From Oxalobacter paeniformigenes (GTDB taxonomy: Bacteria; Pseudomonadota; Gammaproteobacteria; Burkholderiales; Burkholderiaceae_D), in NCBI RefSeq assembly GCF_027158465.1, contig NZ_JAMKYL010000006.1, positions 36,214 through 100,213 on the forward strand: a DNA stretch of 64,000 bases, given 5' to 3'. A program made the translations under genes and the position numbers. Positions 7,660 to 17,256 of this stretch are shown here, piece after piece. Below the pieces are notes generated by a model. The model worked only from the letters and a program-made list of their open reading frames with translations. It was not told the origin of the DNA and searched no databases. The first letter of the stretch is position 1; every line of letters begins with the position of its first letter.

Positions 7660-10404
7660 ATGAGCAAACTTCTGTTATTGGTTGATGGCTCAAGCTATCT
7701 CTATCGTGCCTACCATGCCTTGCCGGATCTGCGCAATGCCGAAGGCGAACCGACCGGCGCCATATACGGTTTTCTGAATATGCTGCACCGTCTTGAAAAA
7801 GATTATCCCACAGCCTACGCTGCCTGTATATTCGATGCCAAAGGTAAAACTTTCCGTCATGACCTCTATCAGGAATACAAGGCGAATCGTCCTGCCATGC
7901 CTGACGATCTCGCACGCCAAACCGCACCCATCCATGATCTGGTTCGCATGCTAGGCTGGCCTATTCTCTCGGTCGAGGGAATCGAAGCCGATGATGTGAT
8001 TGGAACGCTGGTTTCGATCGCCGCCCAAGAAGATTTCGACATAGTCGTATCGACAGGCGACAAGGATTTGTCCCAGCTGGTAAAAGACCGTGTCACGCTG
8101 GTCAATACCATGAACAATGAAATTCTGGATACAGAAGGCGTCACAAAAAAATTCGGTGTACCGCCCGAAAAAATCATCGATTACCTGTCTCTTATCGGCG
8201 ATACCGCCGACAATATTCCGGGTGTCAGCAAGGTCGGTCCAAAGACCGCGGCCAAATGGCTTATCCAGTACGGTTCGCTTGACGGCATTATCGAACATGC
8301 CGGAAGCATCAAGGGAAGCGCCGGTGACAATTTGCGTGAATCGCTGAACTGGCTTCCCCGGGCGCGTGAACTGATCACTATCCGTACGGATTGCGACTTG
8401 CAGGGACAATTCCAGTCCATTGAAAAATCGCTGGCCAAACAACCGGAAGACATTTCCGGCCTGAAAAACGCTTATGAGCGATATGGTTTCAAAAGCTGGC
8501 TCCGTGAACTGAATGCATCGCATCAGGAAAAAGAAAAAAAGGAAAACCTGCCGACAGCATCCGGCGAACGACCTGAAAATCCCGGCAAGTTCATCAGTAA
8601 TCAAAACTATGAAACCGTACGGACTGTCGAACAGCTTGAAGACTGGCTGGAACGGATAAACCGCGCTGAACTTACCGCTATCGATACAGAAACGACCTCG
8701 CTGGACGCCATGAATGCCCGGCTGGTCGGTATTTCCCTTTGTGTACAACCGGGAACGGCTGCCTATATTCCACTGGCACATCAAAGTATCGAGGCCATCG
8801 AACAATTGCCTGCCGATATGGTGCTGGATCGCTTGAAAGGCTGGCTGGAAAATCCCGACAAAAAGAAAGTCGGACAAAACCTCAAATACGATTCCCATAT
8901 TTTCAGGAATCATCATATCCGTCTGCAAGGTATCGCACATGACACCCTGCTGGAATCCTATGTTCTTGAATCGAACCGGCGGCATGATATGGACAGTTTG
9001 TCCGAACGGTTGCTTGATTACAAACCGCTCGGATATGAAGAAGTTTGCGGCAAAGGCGCATCCCAAATCGGTTTCGATCAGGTCGGGCTGGAACTGGCTA
9101 CCCGATACGCAGCGGAAGATGCCGACGTCACCTTGCAACTGCACCAGCACATGTGGCCACAACTGGCAGAATATGACGGTTTGCGCTTCATTTACGAAAA
9201 AATCGAAATACCGGTATTGACCGTACTGCAAAAAATGGAACGCAACGGTGTCCTGATTGACCCGAACAGGCTTCTTGAACAATCATCCGAGCTCAGGAAA
9301 AAAATGGATACTCTGGAAAAAGAAGCCTATCTTGCAGCCGGACAACCTTTCAATCTCAATTCTCCCAAACAGCTTGGAGAAATTCTTTTCGGAAAACTGA
9401 ATCTTCCCGTCGTCAGGAAAACACCGTCAGGTGCGCCTTCGACCAGTGAAGATATACTTGAGAAACTGGCTCTGGATTATCCATTGCCCGGTATCATTCT
9501 GAATTACCGGAGTATGTCGAAACTGAAATCGACCTATACCGACAAGTTGCCCAGAATGATTGATCCGCATACAGGAAGAGTCCACACCAATTATGCACAG
9601 GCTGTCGCTGTAACGGGTCGTCTGGCTTCCAGCGATCCGAATCTCCAGAATATTCCTGCCAGAACAGAAGAAGGCAGACGAATCAGGGAAGCATTTGTCG
9701 CACCGGCCGGAAGCTGTATCGTATCAGCCGATTATTCCCAGATCGAATTGAGAATCATGTCGCATCTTTCCGGAGATACAAGCCTTTTGAAAGCCTTTCA
9801 TGACGGACAGGATGTACATCGTGCAACGGCTTCCGAAATTTTCGATATCACACCACTTGAAGTCACGTCGGAACAAAGACGTTATGCCAAAGTCATCAAC
9901 TTCGGCCTGATTTATGGCATGAGCGCTTTTGGTGTCGCGTCCAATCTCGGTATCAGCCGCAACGACGCAAAAGATTATATCGACCGGTATTTCCAGCGTT
10001 ATCCAGGTGTTGCGAGATACATGGATTCCATTCGCCGGCAGGCAAGGGAACAGGGTTATGTCGAGACGGTTTTCGGCAGAAGATTGTGGCTTCCCGAAAT
10101 CAATTCACCGAACGGACCACGCCGGCAAGCTGCCGAACGGGCGGCTATCAACGCACCGATGCAGGGTACCGCCGCCGACATCATCAAATTATCCATGATA
10201 GCCGTCCAGAACTGGCTCGAAAACGAAAAACTCGAGTCGAAACTCATCATGCAGGTTCATGACGAACTGGTTCTGGAAGTTCCCGAAAAAGAACTGGATA
10301 CCGTCAAATACCACTTGCCGAAACTGATGGGGAATGTCGCCAGACTGGATGTTCCGCTGATTGCGGAAGTCGGCTCCGGGAAAAGCTGGGGAGAAGCGCA
10401 CTGA
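7660..10404 (+). CDS. polA: DNA polymerase I
   Basis: Repair and Okazaki-fragment polymerase of 914 residues with all three domains. The N-terminal 5'-3' exonuclease runs to about residue 290. The 3'-5' proofreading domain keeps its acidic residues (AIDTETTS, YAAEDADVTLQL), so proofreading looks intact. Polymerase motifs A (SADYSQIELR), B (RRYAKVINFGLIYG) and C (QVHDELVLE) are all intact. The start MSKLLLLVDGSSYLYRAYHA matches the family. A GTG 12 codons upstream is open but less likely. The start codon directly adjoins that of the divergent LOG gene. The gene is convergent with the EamA gene, six bases away. Confidence 0.97.
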   Translation: MSKLLLLVDGSSYLYRAYHALPDLRNAEGEPTGAIYGFLNMLHRLEKDYPTAYAACIFDAKGKTFRHDLYQEYKANRPAMPDDLARQTAPIHDLVRMLGWPILSVEGIEADDVIGTLVSIAAQEDFDIVVSTGDKDLSQLVKDRVTLVNTMNNEILDTEGVTKKFGVPPEKIIDYLSLIGDTADNIPGVSKVGPKTAAKWLIQYGSLDGIIEHAGSIKGSAGDNLRESLNWLPRARELITIRTDCDLQGQFQSIEKSLAKQPEDISGLKNAYERYGFKSWLRELNASHQEKEKKENLPTASGERPENPGKFISNQNYETVRTVEQLEDWLERINRAELTAIDTETTSLDAMNARLVGISLCVQPGTAAYIPLAHQSIEAIEQLPADMVLDRLKGWLENPDKKKVGQNLKYDSHIFRNHHIRLQGIAHDTLLESYVLESNRRHDMDSLSERLLDYKPLGYEEVCGKGASQIGFDQVGLELATRYAAEDADVTLQLHQHMWPQLAEYDGLRFIYEKIEIPVLTVLQKMERNGVLIDPNRLLEQSSELRKKMDTLEKEAYLAAGQPFNLNSPKQLGEILFGKLNLPVVRKTPSGAPSTSEDILEKLALDYPLPGIILNYRSMSKLKSTYTDKLPRMIDPHTGRVHTNYAQAVAVTGRLASSDPNLQNIPARTEEGRRIREAFVAPAGSCIVSADYSQIELRIMSHLSGDTSLLKAFHDGQDVHRATASEIFDITPLEVTSEQRRYAKVINFGLIYGMSAFGVASNLGISRNDAKDYIDRYFQRYPGVARYMDSIRRQAREQGYVETVFGRRLWLPEINSPNGPRRQAAERAAINAPMQGTAADIIKLSMIAVQNWLENEKLESKLIMQVHDELVLEVPEKELDTVKYHLPKLMGNVARLDVPLIAEVGSGKSWGEAH

Positions 10405-10410
10405 AAATCG

Positions 10411-11352
10411 TCAGCCGGTTTTCTGCTCCAGCATCTTTTTGGCTTTTTCGTATGTTTTCATGGTGGACGCCATTTTGTGGCGTACATCGAAAAATGTCGT
10501 GGAAACGCCACTGCCGATAATGACGATCATGCCGAGCCATCCTATCCAACCGAGAAAATCCTGCCATATGAGAATGCCCCATATGCTGGAAAACACGATA
10601 CCCGAATATTGCAGATTGGCCGTTACCAGTGTCTTGCCAAGATGGTAGGCACGGGTCATGGCCATCTGTCCGACAGCAGCGAAAACACCGATCAGCGTCA
10701 ACAGGACGATTCCGCGGATACTGTGGCTATGGAAAGCGATACCGTCGCTTCCGGGCAAGCGGGCACACGCCATCGAAACCAGTGCACCACCTACCGTACC
10801 GATTATGCAAAAATAAAATACAACACGATATTCCGGCTCACCCAGATTGCCCAGATGCCGGACCTGAAGATAAGCCAGCGCCGCCAATACACCGGAAACA
10901 AGCGCAATCATCCCGGATTGCAACTGGTCGGCATGAATCGTAGGTTGCAAAAGCAGGACAACACCGATGAAGCTCGCGACGATGGCACAAACCAGCTTCC
11001 ATTCGAAACGGACCTTGCCGTGATACAACCCCATGGCAAACAAAATTCCGGCAATCCATATCGGCGACATATAATTGAGCGTCATGGCTGTCGCCAGCGG
11101 CAACCCCCTGAACGAGAAAAACCAGAGTCCGAATGCCGTCGCTCCGACGACACCGCGCCACAAATGCTGGAATGGATAAGCCGTTTTGAGAGACCCTCCC
11201 CTGACGGCTACCAGACATCCCAGAAAAATGGCGCCGACCAGACTTCTGTACATGACGATCTCGGGTGTTGAATATTCATCGGACACCAGTTTCACGCAAA
11301 CTCCCATCAGTGAAAACAGAAATGTCGCAAAAAGCATCCAGAGAGATTGCAT
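10411..11352 (-). CDS. DMT-superfamily transporter (EamA type)
   Basis: Integral membrane protein of 313 residues with about ten membrane segments in two EamA-like halves. For example, there is LWMLFATFLFSLMGVCVKL at the start and YSGIVFSSIWGILIWQDFLG in the second half. EamA proteins of the drug/metabolite superfamily export amino acids or other small metabolites. The sequence does not tell which substrate is carried here. It stands alone, convergent with polA with only a six-base gap and no room for a terminator. Confidence 0.88.
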   Translation of the reverse strand: MQSLWMLFATFLFSLMGVCVKLVSDEYSTPEIVMYRSLVGAIFLGCLVAVRGGSLKTAYPFQHLWRGVVGATAFGLWFFSFRGLPLATAMTLNYMSPIWIAGILFAMGLYHGKVRFEWKLVCAIVASFIGVVLLLQPTIHADQLQSGMIALVSGVLAALAYLQVRHLGNLGEPEYRVVFYFCIIGTVGGALVSMACARLPGSDGIAFHSHSIRGIVLLTLIGVFAAVGQMAMTRAYHLGKTLVTANLQYSGIVFSSIWGILIWQDFLGWIGWLGMIVIIGSGVSTTFFDVRHKMASTMKTYEKAKKMLEQKTG

Positions 11353-11506
11353 AGATAAAACCCGTCAAACTGTCGGCATTCATCCAACTGCCGAAAAACA
11401 TTATCCGGCAGTGAAAAAAATCTGCCTGTATTTCGTTTCTGAACAGAACAAAAAAAAGAACCCTGAATCAGATCACCAAAAAACCATGCCCGAAGAGCGC
11501 ATGGCG

Positions 11507-11512
11507 TATAAT
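11507..11512 (+). promoter_or_regulatory. possible -10 element for xseB-ispA-dxs
   Basis: A perfect TATAAT sits 85 bases before xseB in the gene-free stretch after the EamA start. No convincing -35 hexamer lies 16-18 bases upstream, so this is only a candidate. Confidence 0.3.
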
Positions 11513-11597
11513 GACAGATTCAGGTCAGACAACAACTTCTTATTTTTATTGAATTTTACACCTTCTTTATCGGAATCCTTGCAGGTGTCTGTTTTCT

Positions 11598-11852
11598 ATG
11601 TCAAATGATGATTTCAACAAAACGCCGGCCTCATTCGAAGATGCCATGTCGGAACTGGACGAGCTGGTAACCAAACTGGAAGCGGGGGAACTTTCTCTGG
11701 AATTGTCGATTGACGCATATAAAAGAGGCGTCGAACTGATCAGGTACTGTACCGCCCGGCTGGACAAGGCCGAACAACAGGTCAGGGTTCTCGACGGTGA
11801 ACTTTTGAAACCCTTTTCTCCGGAAGACCGGAACGGAAACGACAATGACTGA
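11598..11852 (+). CDS. xseB: exodeoxyribonuclease VII small subunit
   Basis: Small subunit of exonuclease VII, which degrades single-stranded DNA together with XseA (not in this window). The 84-residue protein has the typical core SFEDAMSELDELVTKLEAGE followed by a second helix with YKRGVELIRYCTARLDKAE. Its stop region overlaps the start of ispA by eight bases, so the genes are co-translated. xseB before ispA and dxs is a common arrangement in proteobacteria. Confidence 0.94.
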   Translation: MSNDDFNKTPASFEDAMSELDELVTKLEAGELSLELSIDAYKRGVELIRYCTARLDKAEQQVRVLDGELLKPFSPEDRNGNDND

Positions 11853-12732
11853 ATCTTTCGCGAACTGGATGCAGTCGGTGCAAAACACCATCGAAAAAAC
11901 GCTGGATGAGCTTTTGCCTTCTGAAGAGCTGATTCCCGTCAAATTGCATCAGGCAATGCGCTATGCCGTCCTGGATGGCGGAAAAAGAATCCGTCCCTTG
12001 CTGGTATTTGCGACAGGCACGCTGTTCGGCGCACAACCGGATATCATGGCAAGAGTCGCTTCTGCAGTCGAAATGATCCACGCCTATTCGTTGATTCATG
12101 ACGATATGCCATGCATGGACAACGACGTTTTGAGACGCGGAAAACCAACAGTTCATGTCCGGTTTGGAGAAGCGACCGCACTGCTGGCCGGTGACGCCTT
12201 GCAGGCACAGGCTTTCATCGTTTTGTCGGAAACGGACGACAAGGCGGAACTGGCCATAAAAAGATTGTGCATTTTGTCCGACGCATCCGGTTCCATGGGA
12301 ATGTGTGGCGGACAAGCCATCGATCTGGACAGTGTCGGGAAAAAATTGTCCATGACACAACTGGAACAGATGCATCGACTGAAAACCGGTGCCATCCTCA
12401 AGGCTTCCGTCATGCTCGGTGCTTTTTGCGCAAGGAAACCGACAGAAAAAGAAGAACAGGCACTGAAGCTTTATGCAGAAGCGATCGGTCTGGCTTTTCA
12501 GGTCGTTGACGATATTCTGGACGTTACCGCCGATTCGTCCGTCCTCGGAAAAACTGCGGGAAAGGATTTTGCCGATCACAAGCCAACCTACGTTTCCCTG
12601 CTCGGACTGGAGCCTTCTGAAAAACTGGCAGAACAATTACGGTGTCAGGCACATGAATCATTGGCGCCATTCGGAAAAAAAGCAGATTATTTACGGGAAC
12701 TCGCGGACCTGATCGTAAAGCGGAAAAAATAA
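11845..12732 (+). CDS. ispA: (2E,6E)-farnesyl diphosphate synthase
   Basis: Short-chain polyprenyl synthase that condenses dimethylallyl diphosphate with two isopentenyl diphosphates. The 295-residue protein has the first aspartate-rich motif in LIHDDMPCMDND and the second in QVVDDILD, both needed for Mg-diphosphate binding. It is followed three bases later by dxs, so precursor supply (dxs) and chain elongation (ispA) are in one operon. Confidence 0.96.
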   Translation: MTESFANWMQSVQNTIEKTLDELLPSEELIPVKLHQAMRYAVLDGGKRIRPLLVFATGTLFGAQPDIMARVASAVEMIHAYSLIHDDMPCMDNDVLRRGKPTVHVRFGEATALLAGDALQAQAFIVLSETDDKAELAIKRLCILSDASGSMGMCGGQAIDLDSVGKKLSMTQLEQMHRLKTGAILKASVMLGAFCARKPTEKEEQALKLYAEAIGLAFQVVDDILDVTADSSVLGKTAGKDFADHKPTYVSLLGLEPSEKLAEQLRCQAHESLAPFGKKADYLRELADLIVKRKK

Positions 12733-12735
12733 ATA

Positions 12736-14598
12736 ATGACTTTGCTCGATACCATCAACAGCCCGGCAGATCTTCGAAAACTGAAATATTCCGATCTTGA
12801 AGAACTGGCTGCCGAACTGCGCGAATACATCATTCAGTCTGTCGCAAAAACAGGCGGGCATCTCTCGTCCAATCTGGGTACCGTGGAACTGGCTATCGCG
12901 CTGCATTACGTATTCGATACACCCAATGACCGTCTGATCTGGGATGTCGGTCACCAGAGCTATGCGCACAAAATTCTGACCGGGCGAAGAGAGCAAATGC
13001 GGACATTGCGGCAATCCGGCGGCATTTCCGGTTTTCCAAAACGGGATGAAAGTCCATACGATGCTTTCGGAACGGCTCATTCCTCGACATCCATTTCAGC
13101 CGCACTTGGCATGGCATTGGCAGCAAAACTGAAAAAAGAAAATTTCACATCGATCGCTGTCATCGGTGACGGTGCCATCACAGGCGGAATGGCCTTTGAA
13201 GCCATGAATAATGTCGGCATCTATGACGATATCAAACTGCTTGTCATCCTCAACGACAATGATATGTCGATATCGCCACCTGTTGGTGCCCTGAATCACT
13301 ACTTCGCCCGGTTGATGTCGGGAAAATTCTATGCCACCGCGAAAAATGTCGGAAAAACAGTCCTGTGCGGTCCGATGCTGGAAATCGCGAAACGGTTTGA
13401 GGAACATGCCAAAGGCCTGATCGCACCGGCAACCCTGTTTGAAGAATTCGGTTTCAATTACGTCGGCCCGATCGATGGCCATGATCTGGGAACACTCATT
13501 CCGACACTGGAAAATCTGAAAAAACGGACAGGTCCGCAGTTCTTGCATATCGTGACCAAAAAAGGACATGGCTACAAACTGGCCGAAGCCGATCCTGTCC
13601 TCTATCATGGTCTGGGAAGATTCAGTCCGGAAGAAGGCATCAAACCAGCTCCAGCGACGAAACCGACTTATGCCGAAATTTTCGGAAACTGGCTGTGCGA
13701 TACGGCAACTGTCGATGAAAAACTGATCGGCATTACACCCGCCATGAAAGAAGGTTCTGGCATGGTCCGGTTTGCAAAAGATTTTCCAGACCGCTTTTTC
13801 GATGTCGGAATAGCGGAACAACATGCAGTGACATTCGCTGCCGGTCTGGCTTGTGAAGGATTCAAGCCCGTTGTCGCTATCTATTCCACATTTTTGCAAA
13901 GAGCCTATGACCAGCTCATTCACGATGTCGCCCTGCAAAACCTTGATGTGACATTCGCACTGGATCGCTCGGGCCTCGTCGGCGCAGATGGTGCAACCCA
14001 CGCAGGCAATTACGATATGGCTTATTTGAGATGCATTCCGAATATGGTTATCATGGCGCCTTGCGATGAAAACGAATCGTACCGGATGCTCAAGACAGCT
14101 TTCCTGTACAATGGGCCTGCAGCAGTCAGGTATCCACGGGGTACGGGACCCGGAAGCGTCATCGAAAAAAATTTGCCGGCATTACCGATCGGAAAAGGTC
14201 AAATTATCCGGGAAGGCAAACATATCGCTATTCTCGCCTTCGGTACCATGGTCAAACCGGCTCTCGCGGCCGGGGAGGCGATCGACGCCACAGTCGTCAA
14301 TATGCGTTTCGTCAAACCGGTCGATCATTGCCTGATTCTTGAAATGGCCAAATCGCACCGTGCTCTGGTCACTGTCGAAGAAGGAACCATTTGCGGTGGA
14401 GCCGGCTCCGCTGTCATGGAAACCCTCTCGGAAGAGGGAATAACGACACCTGTTCTTTTGCTGGGATTGCCCGATAAATTCATCGATCACGGCGATGTCG
14501 GTCAATTGCTTGCCATGCACAAACTTGATAAAAATGGCATTATTACGTCAATTCAAAAACGCTTCGGACAATTTCAGGATCCCGGTCAGGTCTTGTGA
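12736..14598 (+). CDS. dxs: 1-deoxy-D-xylulose-5-phosphate synthase
   Basis: Thiamine diphosphate enzyme that joins pyruvate and glyceraldehyde 3-phosphate, the first step of the MEP isoprenoid pathway, also feeding thiamine and pyridoxal. At 620 residues it is full length. It shows the DVGHQSYAHKILTGR segment, the thiamine diphosphate motif GDGAITGGMAFEAMNN, and the transketolase-like FFDVGIAEQHAVTFAAGLA with the catalytic glutamate. It directly follows ispA. Confidence 0.97.
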   Translation: MTLLDTINSPADLRKLKYSDLEELAAELREYIIQSVAKTGGHLSSNLGTVELAIALHYVFDTPNDRLIWDVGHQSYAHKILTGRREQMRTLRQSGGISGFPKRDESPYDAFGTAHSSTSISAALGMALAAKLKKENFTSIAVIGDGAITGGMAFEAMNNVGIYDDIKLLVILNDNDMSISPPVGALNHYFARLMSGKFYATAKNVGKTVLCGPMLEIAKRFEEHAKGLIAPATLFEEFGFNYVGPIDGHDLGTLIPTLENLKKRTGPQFLHIVTKKGHGYKLAEADPVLYHGLGRFSPEEGIKPAPATKPTYAEIFGNWLCDTATVDEKLIGITPAMKEGSGMVRFAKDFPDRFFDVGIAEQHAVTFAAGLACEGFKPVVAIYSTFLQRAYDQLIHDVALQNLDVTFALDRSGLVGADGATHAGNYDMAYLRCIPNMVIMAPCDENESYRMLKTAFLYNGPAAVRYPRGTGPGSVIEKNLPALPIGKGQIIREGKHIAILAFGTMVKPALAAGEAIDATVVNMRFVKPVDHCLILEMAKSHRALVTVEEGTICGGAGSAVMETLSEEGITTPVLLLGLPDKFIDHGDVGQLLAMHKLDKNGIITSIQKRFGQFQDPGQVL

Positions 14599-14631
14599 TT
14601 TTCCGGTACAGGCGGCTTCTTAAGGTTTAAC

Positions 14632-15531
14632 ATGAATTTTAGAGATTCTCACTCTTTTGAATGTAACTGGGATGACTGCTCAAACATCCATACGACTATA
14701 ACCAGTACATCGGCTACCAAAATGAATTCTGACATTCTCTCTATTCCGGATGTTCAAAGTACTCTGGATACCAGACACATTGCCATACAGAAAGTCGGCG
14801 TAAAAGGCGTTCGTCATCCCCTTATGATCCAGACCAGCAATGGTATCCAGCCTTCTGTCGGAACATGGAACATGTATGTCCGTTTGCCTGACCAGAAAAA
14901 AGGCACACATATGTCCCGTTTCATTGCATTGCTGGAAGAATTCACGGGTTCCGAATCCGGTCCTTTGAACGTTGAAGTCTTCACCCGGCTTATCCGTGAC
15001 ATGCTGACACTTCTGGACGCGGAATCCGGCTGCATTGAATTGTCTTTTCCCTTTTTCATGACGAAAACCGCCCCGGTATCCGGGGTAAAAAGCCTGATGG
15101 ATTATGAAGTCGGTTTCAAGGGAGAAATCAAAAACGGCGACGTCGAAATCACGCAGAAAGTTGTCGTTCCGGTAACAAGCCTTTGTCCCTGTTCCAAGGA
15201 AATATCTTCCTATGGTGCCCACAACCAGCGCTCACACATTACCGTCAACGCAGTTTTGGACGGAGAACTTCCTGTCGAGGAATTGATCCGAAATATCGAG
15301 GCACAGGCATCCTGTGAACTGTTCGGTCTTCTGAAACGGCCTGACGAAAAATATGTTACCGAACATGCTTATGACAATCCGAAATTCGTCGAGGATCTTG
15401 TACGTGATGTCGCTTGTGTGCTGAACAGGGACGACCGAATCGTTGCCTATACACTGGAAGCGGAAAACTTCGAATCAATCCACAATCATTCCGCTTACGC
15501 TTGTATCGAATTCGACAAGCGATCGGAATAA
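14632..15531 (+). CDS. folE2: GTP cyclohydrolase FolE2 (type IB)
   Basis: Converts GTP to 7,8-dihydroneopterin triphosphate for folate synthesis. This is the metal-flexible COG1469 form rather than zinc-dependent FolE. The key cysteine lies in PVTSLCPCSKEISSYGAHNQ. The ATG at 14632 has AAGG seven bases upstream. It gives 299 residues with an N-terminal extension rich in Ser, Thr, Cys and His that is unlike the family core. The core begins near a second ATG (14722, MNSDILSIPDVQST), which lacks a ribosome binding site. The 3' end overlaps the convergent adenosyltransferase gene by 37 bases. Confidence 0.94.
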   Translation: MNFRDSHSFECNWDDCSNIHTTITSTSATKMNSDILSIPDVQSTLDTRHIAIQKVGVKGVRHPLMIQTSNGIQPSVGTWNMYVRLPDQKKGTHMSRFIALLEEFTGSESGPLNVEVFTRLIRDMLTLLDAESGCIELSFPFFMTKTAPVSGVKSLMDYEVGFKGEIKNGDVEITQKVVVPVTSLCPCSKEISSYGAHNQRSHITVNAVLDGELPVEELIRNIEAQASCELFGLLKRPDEKYVTEHAYDNPKFVEDLVRDVACVLNRDDRIVAYTLEAENFESIHNHSAYACIEFDKRSE

Positions 15532-16073
15532 TCGTCTTTTTTCCAGAAAACGTCAGGATGGTTGGCCAGTTTGTTGGCCAACCGTGCCATGACAAACAGC
15601 AGATCCGACAACCTGTTCAGATATTGCACCGGGACAGGTGATATGTTTTCTTCTTTTCCCAAAGCAACGACACTGCGTTCCGCGCGTCGGCATATGCTTC
15701 TGGCCAAATGAAGCAGGGATGCTTCTTCCGATCCACCCGGCAATACGAATTCTTTTAACGGCGACAAGTCCCTGTTGAAATACAAGACAGCGTTTTCTAT
15801 ACGTAAAACCTGATTTTTCCCCAGCAATATATTTCCGCTTCCTGCCAATTCTCCTCCCAGTCCGAACAAATCGTTTTGCACCTGCTGCAATTGCGTCTTC
15901 ACTTCTTCACAAAGGCTTTTGCAAACGACCAGACCAATCATCGAATTGAGTTCATCAACTTCACCGATGGCATGTATCCGCAAACAGTCCTTTCCGACAC
16001 GTCGTCCGTTCGCAAGTCCTGTTTCTCCCGCATCTCCTGTTCTGGTAACGACCTTCGATATACGATTTCCCAT
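15495..16073 (-). CDS. cob(I)alamin adenosyltransferase, PduO type
   Basis: Transfers the adenosyl group of ATP to cob(I)alamin to make coenzyme B12. The 192-residue protein has the ATP-binding N-terminal motif TRTGDAGETGL, the RRAERSVV segment and the C-terminal NRLSDLLFVMAR that marks the PduO/MMAB type. ATG at 16071-16073 was chosen because it gives the usual start MGNRISKVVTRTGD; the frame extends 35 codons upstream without support. The 3' end overlaps folE2 tail to tail by 37 bases. A cobalamin-dependent enzyme, MetH, is encoded further along. Confidence 0.92.
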   Translation of the reverse strand: MGNRISKVVTRTGDAGETGLANGRRVGKDCLRIHAIGEVDELNSMIGLVVCKSLCEEVKTQLQQVQNDLFGLGGELAGSGNILLGKNQVLRIENAVLYFNRDLSPLKEFVLPGGSEEASLLHLARSICRRAERSVVALGKEENISPVPVQYLNRLSDLLFVMARLANKLANHPDVFWKKDDYSDRLSNSIQA

Positions 16074-16157
16074 ACTGGTTATTCCGGCAAAAAATTCTGA
16101 ATGGAAAGGAACAATTAAAATAAAATAAAAGGATATATGGAAAAAGAGAGTTCTATC

Positions 16158-17204
16158 ATGCCCCAATCCAATATTCAAACGCTATCTATCATCCAGCCTG
16201 ACGACTGGCACCTTCATTTACGGGACGGCGATGTCCTGCAATCCACCGCTTCACAAGCGGCAAAACAATTCAGACGGGCCATCATCATGCCCAACTTGCG
16301 TCCTCCTGTCACGACAACGGAAGCGGCGCAACAATATCGTAAACGGATACTGGATGCATTGCCTGGCAACACGAATTTCGAACCATTGATGACACTGTAT
16401 CTCACAGACAATACCCCTCCCGAAGAAATCAGAAAAGCCAAGGAAAGCGGTATCGTCCATGGCGTCAAACTTTATCCCGCTGGTGCGACGACAAATTCGG
16501 ATGCTGGTGTCACTTCTCTGGATCGCTGTATCCCAACATTGGAAGAAATGCAGAAACAGGGAATCCCCCTTTTGATGCATGGTGAAGTAACCGATCCTTC
16601 CATCGATATTTTCGACAGGGAAGCTGTTTTCATCGACAAGGTACTCATTCCGCTCCGTAAAAAACTTCCCGATCTGAAAATCGTCTTCGAACACATTACC
16701 ACGAAAGCGGCAGCGGAATATGTAACGGAAGCAGATGGCTATATCGGCGCAACCGTCACTCCTCATCACTTGCTGTTCAACCGCAACAGTTTGTTCGTCG
16801 GCGGTATCCGCCCACATTACTATTGCCTGCCGATCTTGAAACGTGAAGAAAACCGTCAGGCATTGCTGAAAGCCGTCACACACAAAAATTCACGTTTCTT
16901 CGCCGGAACCGATTCTGCACCACATGCCAAAGGCGCAAAAGAAAACGCTTGCGGCTGTGCGGGATGTTATACCGCTTCGCATGCTATCGAACTGTACGTA
17001 CAAGCCTTTGAAGAAGTCGGTGAACTGGAAAAACTGGAGTGGTTTACCAGTATCAACGGACCGAAATTCTACAATTTGCCAGTTAACAGAAACAAAATCA
17101 CACTGGTTAAGGAAGAATGGAAGATTCCCGATGAATTGCCATTCGGTCATGAAAAGGTCATTCCCCTGATGGCCGGTGAATCCATCCACTGGAAACTGAA
17201 GTGA
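16158..17204 (+). CDS. pyrC: dihydroorotase
   Basis: Cyclises N-carbamoyl-aspartate to dihydroorotate in pyrimidine synthesis. The 348-residue class II (PyrC-type) enzyme shows the metal ligands HLHLRDGD, the carboxylated lysine in GVKLYPAG, MHGEV, EHITT and FAGTDSAPH. Two ATGs are possible. The one at 16137 has AAAAGGA only three bases away. The one at 16158 has GAGAG at seven bases and gives MPQSNIQTLSI, so I prefer it. It is divergent from the adenosyltransferase across a short A-rich spacer. Confidence 0.95.
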   Translation: MPQSNIQTLSIIQPDDWHLHLRDGDVLQSTASQAAKQFRRAIIMPNLRPPVTTTEAAQQYRKRILDALPGNTNFEPLMTLYLTDNTPPEEIRKAKESGIVHGVKLYPAGATTNSDAGVTSLDRCIPTLEEMQKQGIPLLMHGEVTDPSIDIFDREAVFIDKVLIPLRKKLPDLKIVFEHITTKAAAEYVTEADGYIGATVTPHHLLFNRNSLFVGGIRPHYYCLPILKREENRQALLKAVTHKNSRFFAGTDSAPHAKGAKENACGCAGCYTASHAIELYVQAFEEVGELEKLEWFTSINGPKFYNLPVNRNKITLVKEEWKIPDELPFGHEKVIPLMAGESIHWKLK

Positions 17205-17213
17205 AACTAAAAT

Positions 17214-17242
17214 AAAAAAGCCGTGCTATGCACGGCTTTTTT
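17214..17242. terminator. bidirectional terminator between pyrC and the malic enzyme
   Basis: AAAAAAGCCGTGC (17214-17226), loop TAT, GCACGGCTTTTTT (17230-17242). This is a perfect stem with A- and T-runs, between two convergent genes. Confidence 0.9.
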
Positions 17243-17256
17243 ATTGCTGAAAACGA

